Origin: Atrichornis clamosus
Lineage: Eukaryota > Chordata > Aves > Passeriformes > Menuridae
Direction of reading: 5' to 3'
NCBI GenBank assembly: GCA_013400975.1
Contig: WBMZ01010244.1
Location: forward strand, 233,230-297,229
DNA length: 64,000 bases
Shown: positions 26,901 through 41,900 of the stretch, piece by piece
Layout: every line of letters starts with the position of its first letter
How positions within the stretch are numbered: position 1 is the first letter of the stretch
The notes under the pieces: model-generated
Database searches by the model: none
What the model saw: the letters and a program-made list of their open reading frames with translations, nothing else
What the model was told of the DNA's origin: nothing
Program-made: the position numbers and the translations under genes

Positions 26901-29900
26901 TTTCCACAAACACCTGTACTGACAAACTCAAGGACATACTTAACGTATCTCTCCAACTGCATCTCAGTTTCAGCCTTATCCTTGAATTTGCTCATAGATT
27001 TACAATTTTAAAAGCCAGACAGACACTCAAGATCTAATCTATCTCTGCTGTGTAGCACTGGGTAGGGAACCTTACTTGATACATTTTCAAGTCTGTAAAA
27101 GAAGCTACTGCTTTTTTTCCTCCCTGACAAAGTAACAGGTGGAGAGACTCAAATTGTAAAATGTTTTTTCACTCAGAGACCAATTCTGTGTGTAATTAAC
27201 GTGCTCTTTTATTAAAATAAAAGGTCCAGACTTTTTCATTCCTATATGTGGATATTGAAGGTCTTCAAGCTTGCAGTAAAAGTTGATACTAATTTGCTTA
27301 CAACACCCAATTAGCATCCTTTTCCAAAAAACTGCACATTAATATTAAAACTGTTAATACTTGCCATAATCCTCTTCCATTTTAAATAAGTCAAATACCA
27401 CCAATGAATAACTGAGACGATTTCAAGACGCTATAGATGCAGTCATTGCTTACAAAAAACTGCTGGGTTTATGGATCAGCAATTTTACTATGAAAGAGAA
27501 AGAAATATCTAAAAGTGGAAAAGAGACAACTGCCAACAGCCAATTCCTAAGAACACATCTGTACACATCAAATTCATTATTGAGTATGTATTAATGTAGC
27601 AATTTCAAAAGGAGTTTTTATGTTACCATTAAACATTTTAGAGAAAGATTTTGCATTTAAGATCAATTAGGTACTCACCCTATTCCTCGAGCTACGTGTT
27701 CCAGTTGCCGACACATACAAGTTCTAACTTCATATTCTACATCCTGGCACAGAGATTTTACCAATGGAAGAACCTCCCTTTTAATACTAAAAATGCAAAC
27801 ATTTGTTATTAATATATAAACCAAGAATATATAAAATCCATGAATTTTACTCATCTATTACTTATTTATCACATATATTACAAATTTATCACACATGGTA
27901 AATGATTTTTCTTAAAATTTGCAATTAGAAAAGAGTATTGTACATTGGATGCAAATATGTGCTACAAAGAAAGAGGAAAAGAATTATTTACTGTCATTAT
28001 CATTTGCCTCATATTTCTTCTCTTATTTCTTAGAAACTACAAAAATAGGAGGTAGGCTTAGAGATACCGTCCTCATTTAATAACCATCTTCAGTACAAGT
28101 TTTGAACAGCCACTGAAAGAATACAAAGAATTATATAAATGGAAGTGCAAATCCTGATTAAATTTCTGTAATACCTCATCTTTGGTATGCAAGTATCACC
28201 AAAGACATAATTGGGAAGAAACGAGAAAAAGAACTTAAGATTAAAAGCTTGAGTACTGCAATGCCTTCATTCAAGTAGATCAAGTAGTGATGTTAAATCA
28301 ATGGCAGATACAAAATAACAATTTTGATTTCTATTTGAGTAAAAAACACATACTACAACTTGGCAGAATCAGTCACTGTGTTTCCTTTCACTGCCCAAGA
28401 TTCTGTCATGAATATTCATAAAATATCTCTATACAAATCCTTATGTTATTGCAAACTCAAGAAAAATAATATGTAGACACAGACAAGCAAATTTTCAAGC
28501 CAGCTTTCACAGTCTCCACTCATTCCAGTGGAAATTAATTTACTTGTTACAGAAAAATTTAGCCTCAAGCTACAAAAATTGTACAAAAAGTCTTGGAAGT
28601 TTGGCATTTTAGAATAATCTGAAGTAAGGGCTACTTAAAAAAAAAAGAAAATACTTTGTAATTAGCTGTTGGAACACTTGAACAGAGAGTAGAAAAACTA
28701 ATGTTCTATGACAAGGACAGGATATAAAATAACCTGGGAGTAACATGAAAGACAAAGTTTTTAATTCTAGTATAAATTTTTTGAGAAAAAATTGTTCCAT
28801 TCTGGAGAAGAAAGTGAAGATATGCTTATATATTGCCTACTCCTGAGGACAAATATGTCTCCTGGGTCTATACCAAGAATCCTACTGAAAAGGGAATGAG
28901 AGTGTGTCGTGAATATTACTCAGTCTGACACACTTTAAACTGTGGAGCCAGGTCTCTTTTCAAGCCTCTGAGCTGCACTCAGAGCTCTCTACCAGATGAA
29001 CAACATGTCCCAGAAAATTCTCAGCTATCTTCTTCACATGCAGCAGACGAGCAGAAAAGGAGTTATTATCTGTTCACTGAAATGAGGGGCTTCCTACTCC
29101 TGAGCAGCAAGGAATCATATTAAAGAAACACAACTAAAGGAGATGTCACTATTATGGCTACTACATATTTTCACATAAGATTTCAAGTAGTCCGCAAAGT
29201 CCCTTATTTTCATGAGAACATAACATCAAATAAGTAAATGCAACTGCTTTTCTGACAGAGCCCTACAAATTTGGAATATAAAGATTTGGAAGGCTTTGGT
29301 AACATTCTCAAAAAATACTAGTCTACCATGCTCATTAACTTTTGAATGTCCAACAGTGTAGTCTAAACAGCAAATGAAGACGTACATAGCTCCCTTTCAA
29401 AGGCTTCTAGTTCTTTTTTATTGAAGAAAAAAGTAATAATCCAAAGACATTTATTCTGAAGTGTCCTGTCACATGGCCTTGTTGATCTTTTCTGTTATGC
29501 TGAATTCTTGCATTCTGGGGCAGATCAAAATCATTATTAGAGTGCACTTTCTCAGCTAGACACAGTTTCTGTGCATTTAGTAGCCCTCAGTGGATTTCTT
29601 TTATAATTCAAAATCACATGTGGCCAAGTGCCTGGATAGGAAACACACTGGGTGCAGTGGTCATACTATCATAAGCCTGGATAAACTGCCCAAGGAATAT
29701 ACCATACCAACTGATTTGGGCAGATATGTTATTCAGATTTACTTTCATCACTGCACCCTCTTCTGCCCAGACTCACAGACACTGAATCGAAGGGCTACAT
29801 AGTATCAGGGAACAGCAGTGGTTCCTGATATATCTCCACTTAATTAGGGATCAAAAAACCCAGATTTACATGTTAAATCTGGTTACATAATAAAAAGTTA

Positions 29901-32900
29901 GGAATTAATTTATTCTCTTTATGACAAGAAATCTGAGGGGATGAAGTTGTGTTTTGTCCCTGTAAATTGCACAGAAATCTACTGTTTGGCTTATTTTCCA
30001 GTAAGAAAAACACCATGGAAGAATGGTGTGAAAGTGGTATCCATTCAAACCTGTGAAAGAACATAAAAACCTGAGTTATAAAATTATGAATATCAGCAAA
30101 TCTGAATATGCTATTTAAATAATGAAAGGTATCTGTAAAAAGAGAGTATTTAATTTTTGCAGTAAAGTCTACTTTTCTTGTAGCAATTTTTGTCCACTAA
30201 CAAAGAAATACTCGTTTATACTGTGGAATGAAAATAAATTTAAAGTCTACTTACATATGAACTTCAAATTTGTTAGCTACTTTTCCCATGATTTTACAAC
30301 TAACTAAGCGAGACTGAAGCGTTTGAGAAAGTTGTGCTTTAGAAACAAGTGGATTCAGGATCTATATGAAAAAAAAAAAGGGAAGAAATATGAACAGAAA
30401 AATTGTGAGCATTAAATAAAGTATTCCTCTTCTTAAAAAAAAAATCTAGGAAAACATGTCGTAAATGTCATTAGCCTTTTCAATGAATGAATCAGTATCA
30501 ATAATAATGGCGCCTATGTACATTAATAGTCTATTGAAAATCCATCTTTAATATTCAGTGTTAACCATAGAATATTAAACCCTTATCTTGGCCAAATAGC
30601 AGTTTGTAATTCAAATCACAGCCAGAGTTTTATATCTGTCTACTTGTGTCTTTTTTGTGACTAAGTTGTAAATGAATATTTATAGCTATTTACTGGTAGT
30701 TTTCACAAAAGTTGCTAAATATGTTCCTGCACAAGAAAAAAAGATATGCAGAGAAAGGAAAAGGATGCCTCTCTGAGGTTCTTTCTCATGTTTTCCCAAA
30801 AAACAAGTCTTTTCATGTAAAGTTTTGTGGCAGCAATCCTTCTTTATTATGCATATTTTGGGGATCTGTAAGAAAGAGGTTTCATTTCCATACAGACACA
30901 GAACACCTGCAACTTTACTGAAGCTCTGCTACCATTTATTGGATCAACTCTGTCCTGCCAGGAACAAACTAAGAAAGGCCTGCAGAACATCATATTTAGA
31001 TATATTATTGTTTGCATAGAAATAATCACAGAAATCCCAGTGCCAGGCCAAGAGAAACATTACAGAGAGGTATCTCCTGTAGTCTGCCACAGTTCTTTTT
31101 TGCAGAGCTCTACAAAAAGATAATATGTAGGGCAGGAAACTCCAACAATATTCCAAAAGCATTTTCTACTCCACTTACCATCTGAAGTTTTGAGATGAGA
31201 GAACCTTACGACTGTAAGGACAAATAGATCCTCCACACTAGAATTAGTAAATAAAGTATGCTTCTAACTATAACACTAGAGAAAAAAATTAACAATTTAC
31301 AAAACTGTGTTTTACTGATTTGGTCTTTGAACTATGACAGCAAACACCCCATGTCTAGTGATACTAACTCCAGCTACTGATCTAGACACAGTCTCCCCTG
31401 CAAAGTGGCCACTGCCAGAGAGAGGAAACAGGGTTAGGCTGACCATAGGTCTGACATACACAGCTTCCCTTACGTCCTTGGAATATATGATTGTCCTATA
31501 CTTTCTACTTACAAAAAAAAAAAAAAATAGCAGCTAGAACATTCCTAGTTTTCTGGTACAAAGATCCTTCAAGTAACACAGAAAGTTCCTTTTCAGATTC
31601 AGGTTTCTGCATAGTTGCTGGAACAACACTGTTTCATCAGTTGTGATCTTTTCAAAGCAAATTTTTGTGGAAACTTACACATGTGTTTCTAGAGACAAAT
31701 CAGGGGAAAAACTCCATTTTGTTTAAATGTCATCTTTAAAATTACATTGCAATTAGATTTTGGAGGTGACTAGAATAATTTCTCTGTGCTTCTTCCAACC
31801 TTATTTTTCACTCTTTAGAAGTTTATTTTTTAAACAATTCTGGATTTTACTCACTTATTTTAATGAGAATTTCTATACTACACAAACAATCATATGCTTA
31901 AATCTCCATAGTGTCTTAAATAATAAACACAGTAAATATTCCAGTTGCAAAACTTTTAAACTTAACAACAAAATACGTATACTTAAAACTGAATAAATTA
32001 GCTGACTAAAGGGGACTGGCATTATAATTTAGTGACAGATGTTTTCCTCTTTCTTGAGCTACACAGTAAAAAATTAAGAGTGTTTGCAGTGCATTAGGGT
32101 TTTGGTACATCAAGAACAACTGAAATACACAAAGAAATGGATCTTCAGCATTCAGTTCTATTTAGCAGATACTGGAATTTTAGTCCAATAGCAAACAAAA
32201 TGTATTTTTTTCACAAAGACAAAGAATGAGATACTATCCTGTAAACCAAAACAGGATACAGGAAAACATGTTACTGAGAATACAAAGTGCAGTCGAAGTA
32301 TTACAGTAAAGGGTGTCGATTTTATTTGCTGGAGAACACAACTTTTTGTCCTTCCTGTCTCACCTTTTCACACATTCCTCCCTTACAGTAATGTTCCACA
32401 ACCATTACATTTTCACAGGTATAGAACTGCCACAAATCTTACAGAGGTGAATAAAATTTGCAGAGAAATATGATCTTAATCTTATTTTTTGTTAGCGTGA
32501 GAGATTATTATTACCTCATGTCTGACAGTTTCTTTTGGTAAAGCTTCTATTACAGCAAGAAGAGTTTCTAACCATGCATTGCTGACACCTGTTCAAAAGA
32601 AATGAGTTATTTGTGATATGTTATATTCTACATACAACAACCAAAACAAAACACACGACAGTTTCCCAAAATTTGTTTTAACTTTTTATGCACACCACTT
32701 CAAGGAGCTATGTATCTGAAAGCCATTAAATCAACATTCAAGACTTCAAAGTAAGAAATAGGATATGTGAGAAGCAAATTCTGTCCCCATTTCTTTGACC
32801 TTTCCAACTTCTATATTAAATTAATAATGACCCTGGTTTTTTTATAAAGTTAATTTCTCTCATTTAGAAACATATTCTTTTCTTATGACCACAGAAACTT

Positions 32901-35900
32901 CATAGTTTTACAAGAGGCCTTTTTTTCCCCTTTGTATTCTAAAAATAGTGTCAAAGAAATTAACAAAAACTAATTAACATAGAAGAAATATCAACCATCC
33001 TTCCTCCATATTCTCAGCCATAAAATGTTGGTACTTCAGGAGAAGCTCAGACTCAGTAACAACCTTGGGATTTAGTCCTTCAGACAAAGTGAGGGTTTGC
33101 TTTTTTTGCTTCAAACAGAATTACATTTAAATACCAATATGGAAATAGTCAGCATATAAAAATCTTTCCATTCATGCAAATCGAGATACACAGTCACAGT
33201 GATTGCACTCACTGCTTTACACAGTGTTGTATGGTCACTAAGGAGACAAAACATGTAGAAGTCACCAGTTACCAGAGTAGCTGTGCGGCCCTGACCTGCA
33301 TCTCTGTGTTCCAGGTTCTGGAGAATGATGTGTAGGAAGGAGTGGGAGTACGTATGAATGGACACCGACTCCTCTTGCAGAACAGTCAAAAATGAAACTG
33401 CAGCTGTTAACTGCATTTCCACTCCTGCAACATGCAGAACCTCCTGCAGAATTACAAATTATAACAATTTAGAGCATGAGGCAGAAATGCACTGAAAGAA
33501 CATCCAAAATTTTACATTCGCTTTAAGAATTAATATGCAACAACCTGGGTAAACTATAAAATTTGCTGTAAAATTACTTTCTCTTAACAGCAATTTCTTG
33601 CAGATATTAAATTTTCTTATAGCATTAATCTTCTAAGAAAAAAAGTTAATTATAATATTTTTTGTGATTTTCAGTTTCATCAATGCATATGTATTTTTCT
33701 ACTTTATAAAATGAGAGGCAAGAACAGACCAACCAACAATTGCACTTCTGCTGTTTATTCACATGAATTAAAAAGAAGTATTTCATTCATTCAGTGAGAG
33801 CTACTAAAATAGCAGAAAGCAATTTAAATTTCATCCCTTGACAAATAACATGGAATGCAAATGAAAAAGTATATATATAGTCTTAAGAATAAAGGAAGAT
33901 ATACTAGAATATTTATCTAGCTAACTAAACATTTAGTACTTCTGAGCTTTAACATACAAGATTATAATTAATTAGTTTGTCTTTAAAATCATCAATTCAA
34001 AAATTAAACATAGATAATAAGGGAATGAAATATTACTAAATTTTTTTAATTAAACAAAAAGACAATTTAAATTTTAAATTTCAGATTTATGCACATAACT
34101 TGCAGGATGCAATCTATGACACAGCATTCATTGTAAGTATTAGTAATTGTAAATATCTATCAACTAGGTGAATATTCCATGTGTTTACTTTTCTAAACAT
34201 ATCTCTTTATTTCATGAGAAAATAAAAAGTTCATTATTCTACTACTAAAGCATTACACTCATTTTACAAGTGATTCCAAACTCAGTAAGAGTTTAAAGCC
34301 CATACTTAGTACTTTATGTATGTGGTTTTGTTTCTTTTTTAAAGAGCTTGAGATGAACAGTGTTTCCTCAGATCACTTGCCAAAATAAAAAATAAGCTGA
34401 TCTTTTAATTTAAAATACAAAATAAGCCTGGACCAGATTTTAAAAAATATTCATTATGCACCTAAGTGTACAGCTGCTTGTGGACTGGACAGGTGCACTC
34501 TTCACTGGGTTACAAACTGTCTGGATGGCCAGGTCCCAAGTTTGTTGGTGAATGGAGTTACATCCAGCTGGCAGCCGGTCACAAGTGGGGGTCCCCAGGG
34601 CTCAGTGTTGGGCCCACTCCTGTTTAATATCTTAATTATTATCAAGGCTGAGGCCAATGGTATGAGGTTCAATGAGGGCAAGCTCCGGGCCCTACACTTG
34701 GGTCACAACACCAGGCTGCGGACAGTGGCTGGAGAGTGGCTTTCTTCATTGAAAGGGTGGCCAGGCATTGGAACAGGCTGCCAGGGAAGTGGTGGAATCA
34801 CCATTCCTGTAAGTATTCAAAAGGCATGTGGATATGGAACTTGGGGACATGGTTAAATGGTGAAAATGGTGGTGCTGAGTAAACAGTTGGACTCGATAAT
34901 CTTAGAGGACTTTTCCAACTTTAACAATTCTATGATCCTAAGTATTATATAGCAGAGGAATTTTGCTGAGAAAATAGTTCGTAGAGAACATCTGAGAAAT
35001 TACTATTAGACTTGGTAAAATCCAAGAAGTTTTCATTCCAGAAATGTCAAATGGTTTGTATGTGCAAATGTACAACTATTAGTTTATCTGATTTCAAGGA
35101 GAACCATAACTTATCTCTCAAGAGCTGTCTCAGGTTACAACCATATTTATTTCTAATGGATTCTAGCATGGATACTCTGTGTCCTTGCTCCCCCAAATGT
35201 AAAAAAGAAACAGCACTGAGCCTCTTACCAAAGTGTGATGAAATACTTGCATTCAATAGCCATGGAAACCTCCCTGTTCTTATTTCCACAGACTATCTCC
35301 ATCCTTGTTCCTCCATTGCTATTACAGCCTCAGCCAAGAAAGAATAAGGACACATACCAATTTTATATTTTGGGGTCAGAATACCTGTCCATACTGTTCC
35401 AGGATTCTGGCTTACAGTTGTTAAAAAAAAACATTCCCAAGATAATCAAAAGCACTATCTACACACTGTAGATGCTAACACAGCAGTGCAGACCAGAAAA
35501 TAATGGAGCAGTGCCAGGTTAACAGCTGGACTTGATGAATTTAAAGGTCTTTTCCAATCTAAATGATTCTATGATTCTATGAATTCAGTTTTCCGTGTAT
35601 ATTCACTTTGTATGCAATACAAACAGGGTTACTTACCAACAAACAAAGTTTCCAAATAGTCTCCTCCACAGATGCACATAACTCTGGATAGTCATGTGTG
35701 AGAACACATTCTCTGGATGTGCCTCCTCATGGACCTCGGGAGACATTGAAATATAAATTTCTAGACTGCTTACACACCTGCCTGCACTGATGTTTGCACT
35801 CAGAATTGTAGAGTTCTGCATTTGGATATGTATAGGTCTCCTCATTCCATTTTCACAAAACTCAAGTTGAGTAACTTAAATTTACTTAATATAAATTTAT

Positions 35901-38900
35901 TTAGAAAGTAATGTATTTTTCTATACATGGATACACCACAAATTTTCACTCCGGAGTGAAAAAGCTCTCCCTTGTCTATCTTATTCAGAGCAGCAGATTT
36001 AATGGAATCTAAGGGTATTAACATATTCTTAACTATTCTAATGTCTACAAGGTAAACTCAGGCATCAAAAATTAAAATTTAGAAGGCCTGGTTTATTCCA
36101 TTAATTGAAAAACAGAAAATTCACCTCTAGTTTAAATGGACATTTTGTCCTGCAACAACAAAATTCCCTTGAAAAAATGCTGGAAGCAGAAACACAGTCA
36201 AACCCTTTCATTAATTGCATTGATATGACAAAAGTTTTCATTAAAGAGTAAAAGACACAGAAATAATGGAGATTACAGAAGCTCAAGGATACAATGAGAA
36301 TGGACCTCAAAATCAATGTAAGGTATAAGGAAGGATGAAAATCACCCCACCTTTTCTTAAACTGTAAAATCAGCTACAGAAAAGAAAAGCTTTTAAAAGG
36401 AGACTAATATATCAGGGAAAAGAGTACTGTGAAAATGAGTTTGGAACTAATCATACAACACTGAGTAAAGCTTGATGTATACACGACAACAAGAATAAGC
36501 ATACTTTGCTGCAATCACAGCATTTGGAAAAGGTCTCTTATTAGTAAATCAGATGTACACCCGCAATCTCCCACCATCACTTTCGGTTGCAGAGACCAAA
36601 GATGGAAAGCAGGGAAAATACTACTAACATTTGAAACGAGCCATTTCGTGCACAGAGATAAATGCTTATAACGTCTAAGCTTTCCCTAAATCTGCATTTC
36701 AATGACTTCCAAGGTTCATAAGGAGGTGCATGCAGAAATCCAGAGTGGGGTTCTCTATACAAAAGAACACATACAAGGATGCAACTTCATTTTAACTGCA
36801 GAATTTAAAAAAAAAAATTCAGAATTTCATTTCTACATTAACATCTAAATTACATAGAGTATGTTTGTTTTAGTAGCATAATCAAAATACTGACAATTCA
36901 ATAATTACATATGTGTCATATTTCTTGACGTATTCATTTTGCTAATCTCAGACATAAAACACAAATATATAGTCTCTGATATAATTTTAATTCAATTAGA
37001 TTTCACAGAATGATAAACAATTTGCATATACTCATTTCTATTTTTCTAGGAGCAACCAGGTTTATTAATTTCTCACGAATGAAATACAAATTTGCAATGT
37101 ATCCAGACTGAACACTCCTTGCTTTTATTTCTTTCTTTATCTGCTTTACCCTCAGCTATAATAAAAACATTATTTATTTTTGCTTTGGGTTTCTGCAAGT
37201 ATGCTAAATAAGTACACTAGTTTCCTTATGCAGTTATATGGTGACAATATTCTCAAATAAATAGTCCTCTGAAACCACTACACAATTCATTTTTCATGTG
37301 CCAATTTGATTTCACAGATGATTATTTCCAATCCAAAGAAGTGGAACCAAGTGCAGTAATTTAAATCATCTTATTTCCCTGCAATGGCAGATTACATTTG
37401 CAAGACTCTAATCGCAGTTGAGTTCAATTATGCCTTTATAAATTATAAAAGTTTCCATTTAATGGTCAGGACAATTCCTCCAATAAAAACAAGGATAAGA
37501 AAAAAAAATAGGTCAAGCCAATGATGCCAAATACTGTTTTGCAGTTAAAAGTGCAGTGCACATGGCTACAACAGAACTGTACTTCTATTACAGATTAAAT
37601 AAATGTTAGATAACAGAACACCATTGAAGAACTGGCTTTATAAGAGCATCACCATAGAAAGGAACTGAACTCACATACATTCCAGAAAGTTTCAATTTAT
37701 AAAGCTTAAACCTGAAAGGAATGCTTAGATTTAGACTGACCTCATTATATTTTACTCTTTCACCTCTGCCTGGAGCCCATTAACTTAGATTCCATTTAAT
37801 TTATCATCTAGGAAGGCATCCAGTTTGGGTTGAAATGACACTGTAAGATGAAAACCACACTACTTTTCTCAGTAATTTGCTCAAAGATTGATTGCATTTA
37901 TTATTGAAGTTGTCTGCTTCATTTCTAATATTTCTGTCTTCAATTTCTAACGCTTCTTTCTTCATATACTATTTTCAGTAGAATGTCTTTAATATTACAC
38001 AGGAAGATACTTTTACAAAGTAATTAAGTACTGCCTGATCTAAGATCACACTGAGATCCAACTCCCACTGTACAAATATTTTCCAGGCTCTAGGCCCTAT
38101 TCATGCTAATGATCATACTTTTAAATTTTTTCTTCATCTCTATATAAAAAAACCTAAAACTAGAATCAAAAACTGTATTCCCATACTAGACTTTTTACTG
38201 AAGACAGGCCAAGACCAGCACTTCTCTACAGCCTGAAAAATAAGGGTAGAAAATCCCCAGCTTCTTATTCCTCCTTCATTTCGGGAAGAATTCTGCTCTG
38301 AAAGTAGGAAAACCAGAGGCAAATATGGATTCAGTATGCTAAGCATAAAAAAACCAAACCAACTTTTCTTGAAGCCAGTAGGTTTGTTTAGAAAGACGGT
38401 ATTACATATGTCAGAATAAAGTGTTAGTAACTGCAGATACTTGGTGTAAGTTGAAGGGTTTTCAATTACTTTGCAACTTCCAGTCATTCTTCTCAAAGCA
38501 TTTTTATACTCATATATGTTAAAGCAAAATGTCTATTGACCTGCATCTTACTGCACAGAACGTAACTAGAAGCACTTTAATATTTTCTAAACAATCTGTC
38601 AGTCTACACTAGTCCTTAGTCCTGAGGAGAGCTATTTCTCGACGATTTGCTGAATCTAAATAATCGAAGTTGGAGCAGCTCCTCTGAAGAAACAGGAGTC
38701 TCCTGAGATCACAGAGGTTTCAGGATATAAAATGAAGTTGAGAGGAGATGTCTGATATTCACAGAATGGTTGAGATCGGAAGGGTCTTCTGAAGGTCATT
38801 TTGTCCAAAGTCCCTGCTCATGCAGGGCGAGCTATAGCTAGGACATGCCCGGACTGCTTTTGAACACCTCCAAGGAGGGGGACAATAACATTTCTGGGCA

Positions 38901-41900
38901 ACTTGTGCCAGTGCTCAGCCACCCTCACAGTGAAAAAGTGTTTCCTGCTGTTCAGACGGAACCTCCTGTGTTTCTGTTTGTGCCCACCGCCTCTGGTCCT
39001 GCACTGGGAACCACTGCAAAGAGCCTGGCTCTATCTTTGCTTTTTCAGTATTGGTATATGTTTATAAGGCCCTCTCTCTTCTGCAGGGGTCTTTAGAGTT
39101 ATTAAGCTTTGCATTTGCATTTGTGATGTAGTTTGTTCTTATTTGACTGCAGCTGCTCCTTAAACCGCGGCTTATATGAACTTGCACGTTTTTTCTAGCC
39201 AAGGGTTCGTATCTGGGGCAGAGTGGAAATACAAAGATATGTATCTTCTCCAAAATCACAGAATCATAGAATGGTTTGGGTTGGAAGGGACCTTTGAGAG
39301 TCATCTAGTCCACCCCCATAGCAATGAGCAGTGACACCTTCCACTAGACCACGTTGCTCAGAGTCCCATCCAGCTTGACCTTGAACATTTCCAGGGATGG
39401 GGCATCCACAACTTCTCTGGGCAACCTGTTCCAGTGTTTCACCATCCCCATGGTAAAAAATTTCTTCTTTACATCTAGTCTGAATCTATCCTTCTTTAGT
39501 TTACACCCATTACCCCTTGCCATACCTGAACAGACACTACTAAATGCTTGTCCTCATCTTTCTTACAAGTGCCTTGTAAGTACTGAAAAGTCACAATAAG
39601 GTCTACCCACAGCCTTCTCTTCTCCAGGTTAAACAACCCAAATATCCTTTACACAAACATATCTGTATATAAGATTACTGTATAACATTACATGGTCAGC
39701 ATGCATCTATCACAGCTAGCAGTGACTCACTAAAAATGTGGAGGGCATCATGTGAAATTTCACAGACAGCTAAAAGCAAACTATACTCTTCTGGATAGCA
39801 CCATGAAAATCTTAATGTTTGGATGAAAGGAGATTGAAAACATCAGAATGAATCATTACGACTGGATGGTCCTCAACTAGAATTCTTAAAAATCTGTCAA
39901 AACACTGGTAAAACTTTAGAACATGTAAATAGTATTAATTCTGCTTTTTTTTTCCTTTTGTAATAATTTTTTAAAAAATATAATACCTGTAAAACTTTGC
40001 AAATTTGGTGAATTAATGTGGAAGACCTACTGGACTTATGTCTCCTAGAGAGTGAGTTTGCAATAAAGGAGGGAATTTTTTTTGCCTTTGTTAAAAAACT
40101 GGCAGAAAAAGATACATTCAAAGTTCAATACACAAAACTTACTCTGATTTTTGGCAAAACACGACGAAGTGTTTCTGCAGGATTCTGTCGCATCAGGACT
40201 GGAAGATTTGCCACCACACTTGTTCCTTGAATATCCTGACCAGAACTTACAAAAGCATAAACATACAATATATTACTCTCTATAATGATTTTAGCTCACA
40301 GTTTTCATTTAAAAAAGCCCAAAACAAAACAAAACCAACAAGAAGAAACCTACACTACTCAGGTTTTTCATGTAAGTAGAGGCATTATTTTTTTATATAA
40401 TAGGTGTTAGAAAACAACATTTAAAAATATCAACCATAAAAGCTGTTATATATAATTTCTTGTATGGAATGTTTTAATTTTTAGTGTAGCTTTGCATAAA
40501 AATATAAAACTTTTGAGAGATCTTTCCAAACAAGGTGATCAAAGCAGTGGTTTCATGGAACTTTTTGTATTTTAACAATACAAGGGATAAACCATAGGAT
40601 GGGAACAAATAGAAGATATCCATGAAAACTATACGCAATGTACAACATTTTAACAGAAATGTACTATTATTTCCCATTTGTAGGGAAGACAGTCAGATGT
40701 ATAACCAAATGCATGCAAACATGATAAAGTAGGATGCAAAAACTTGGTTAGATTACAGATCTTGCACCTTTCTCCTCATCCTGTCTCTGTCAGCAGTATA
40801 CCACAATTGAAAAAGGAAAAGAAAAAAAAAGCGGTATGGGAAGGAAATGGTAGGCAGCAATGAAAAAGAAGTATGAGGTGAAAACAAAAATTACTCAAGT
40901 CAATAAACTGGTAGAATAGAATCAGAAAGCAAAAGGGTCTAGATGTCAAAATTAAAAATAAAACTAAACATCAACACATTATTTTCCTTTGGCAAGGCAT
41001 GCATACCTTTGTTATCCAGTAGTAATGCAAAAGGTCAAGGTAACTTGGAAAAGCTATTTCATTGAAAATTTTATTCATTTTGTATCAATATGGAAGAAAT
41101 TCTTACTGCTAAAAAAGGCAACCAAGGCTACCTTCAACTATCAAAATGTAAAGAAAAGGGAAGCATTTCCCTTTAAACCAGAAATTCTTAGTATCTGGCT
41201 TACTGCCAATTAAGAATGTGAAGCTGTAGGCATTTCAACACCTACACAGTCTGTAATTTTCCAACTGCAAAAGATTTTTCTTCTATTTCTACCAAAAGAG
41301 CTGCACCATAGGTTTTCTTTAAATATTAAAGGCTTCAGAATTATAGCAAATTATTGCTAAATGCTCAGATGTAGACAGTTTTGTACTAGTAAAAAAATTA
41401 AAATAAATGCTAAATCTTTTCTTCACAGTAACCTCAATGTAATGAAGGTGCTATTCCTTTATTAACAGTGCTAACTATAGAAGAACACAACAGCGCCCTA
41501 TACTTAGAAGCAATTTAGCTCAACCTCTTTTATGCTAGCAAAATCCACATACTGTTTAAATATAAAACTCCAGGACTCATCTTCTGAGTTCATCCTACAG
41601 GAGATTCCAGTGATTTTACAGGGCTGGGAATCCTCATGCAGGGAGGAAAGCTCTCATGCCCCAACACTCCTGCCCTAATACTCCCTGCCTCTGCGACACC
41701 AGCTGCTCCCTGCCGGCTGGCGGTACCTGAGCTGCCAGACCCATTGCAAAGCACTTTTCAAACACTTCTCAAGCACAAGCATAGCACTAAGTCTTTGCCT
41801 CTAGCCCCTGCACTGGTTTTACTTGTTTCTTCTACCATTATAAAATGAAGTCCACATAATATTTGAGACACCTTGAGACTGAAGCAAATCCTTCTAGAAA

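Larger units (their letters stand above)
33444..40142 (-). other. PPP4R4: PPP4R4 intron 3, 6.7 kb
   Basis: Contains four CR1 fragments, two in each orientation (34.5, 35.5, 38.8 and 39.3 kb). The stretch 35.6-38.75 kb is AT-rich with no recognised repeat or gene. Confidence 0.9.

Noticed and set aside
38140..38496. 118-codon minus-strand ORF in intron 3
   Set aside because: No splice context, no recognisable domain, composition as expected for AT-rich noise.
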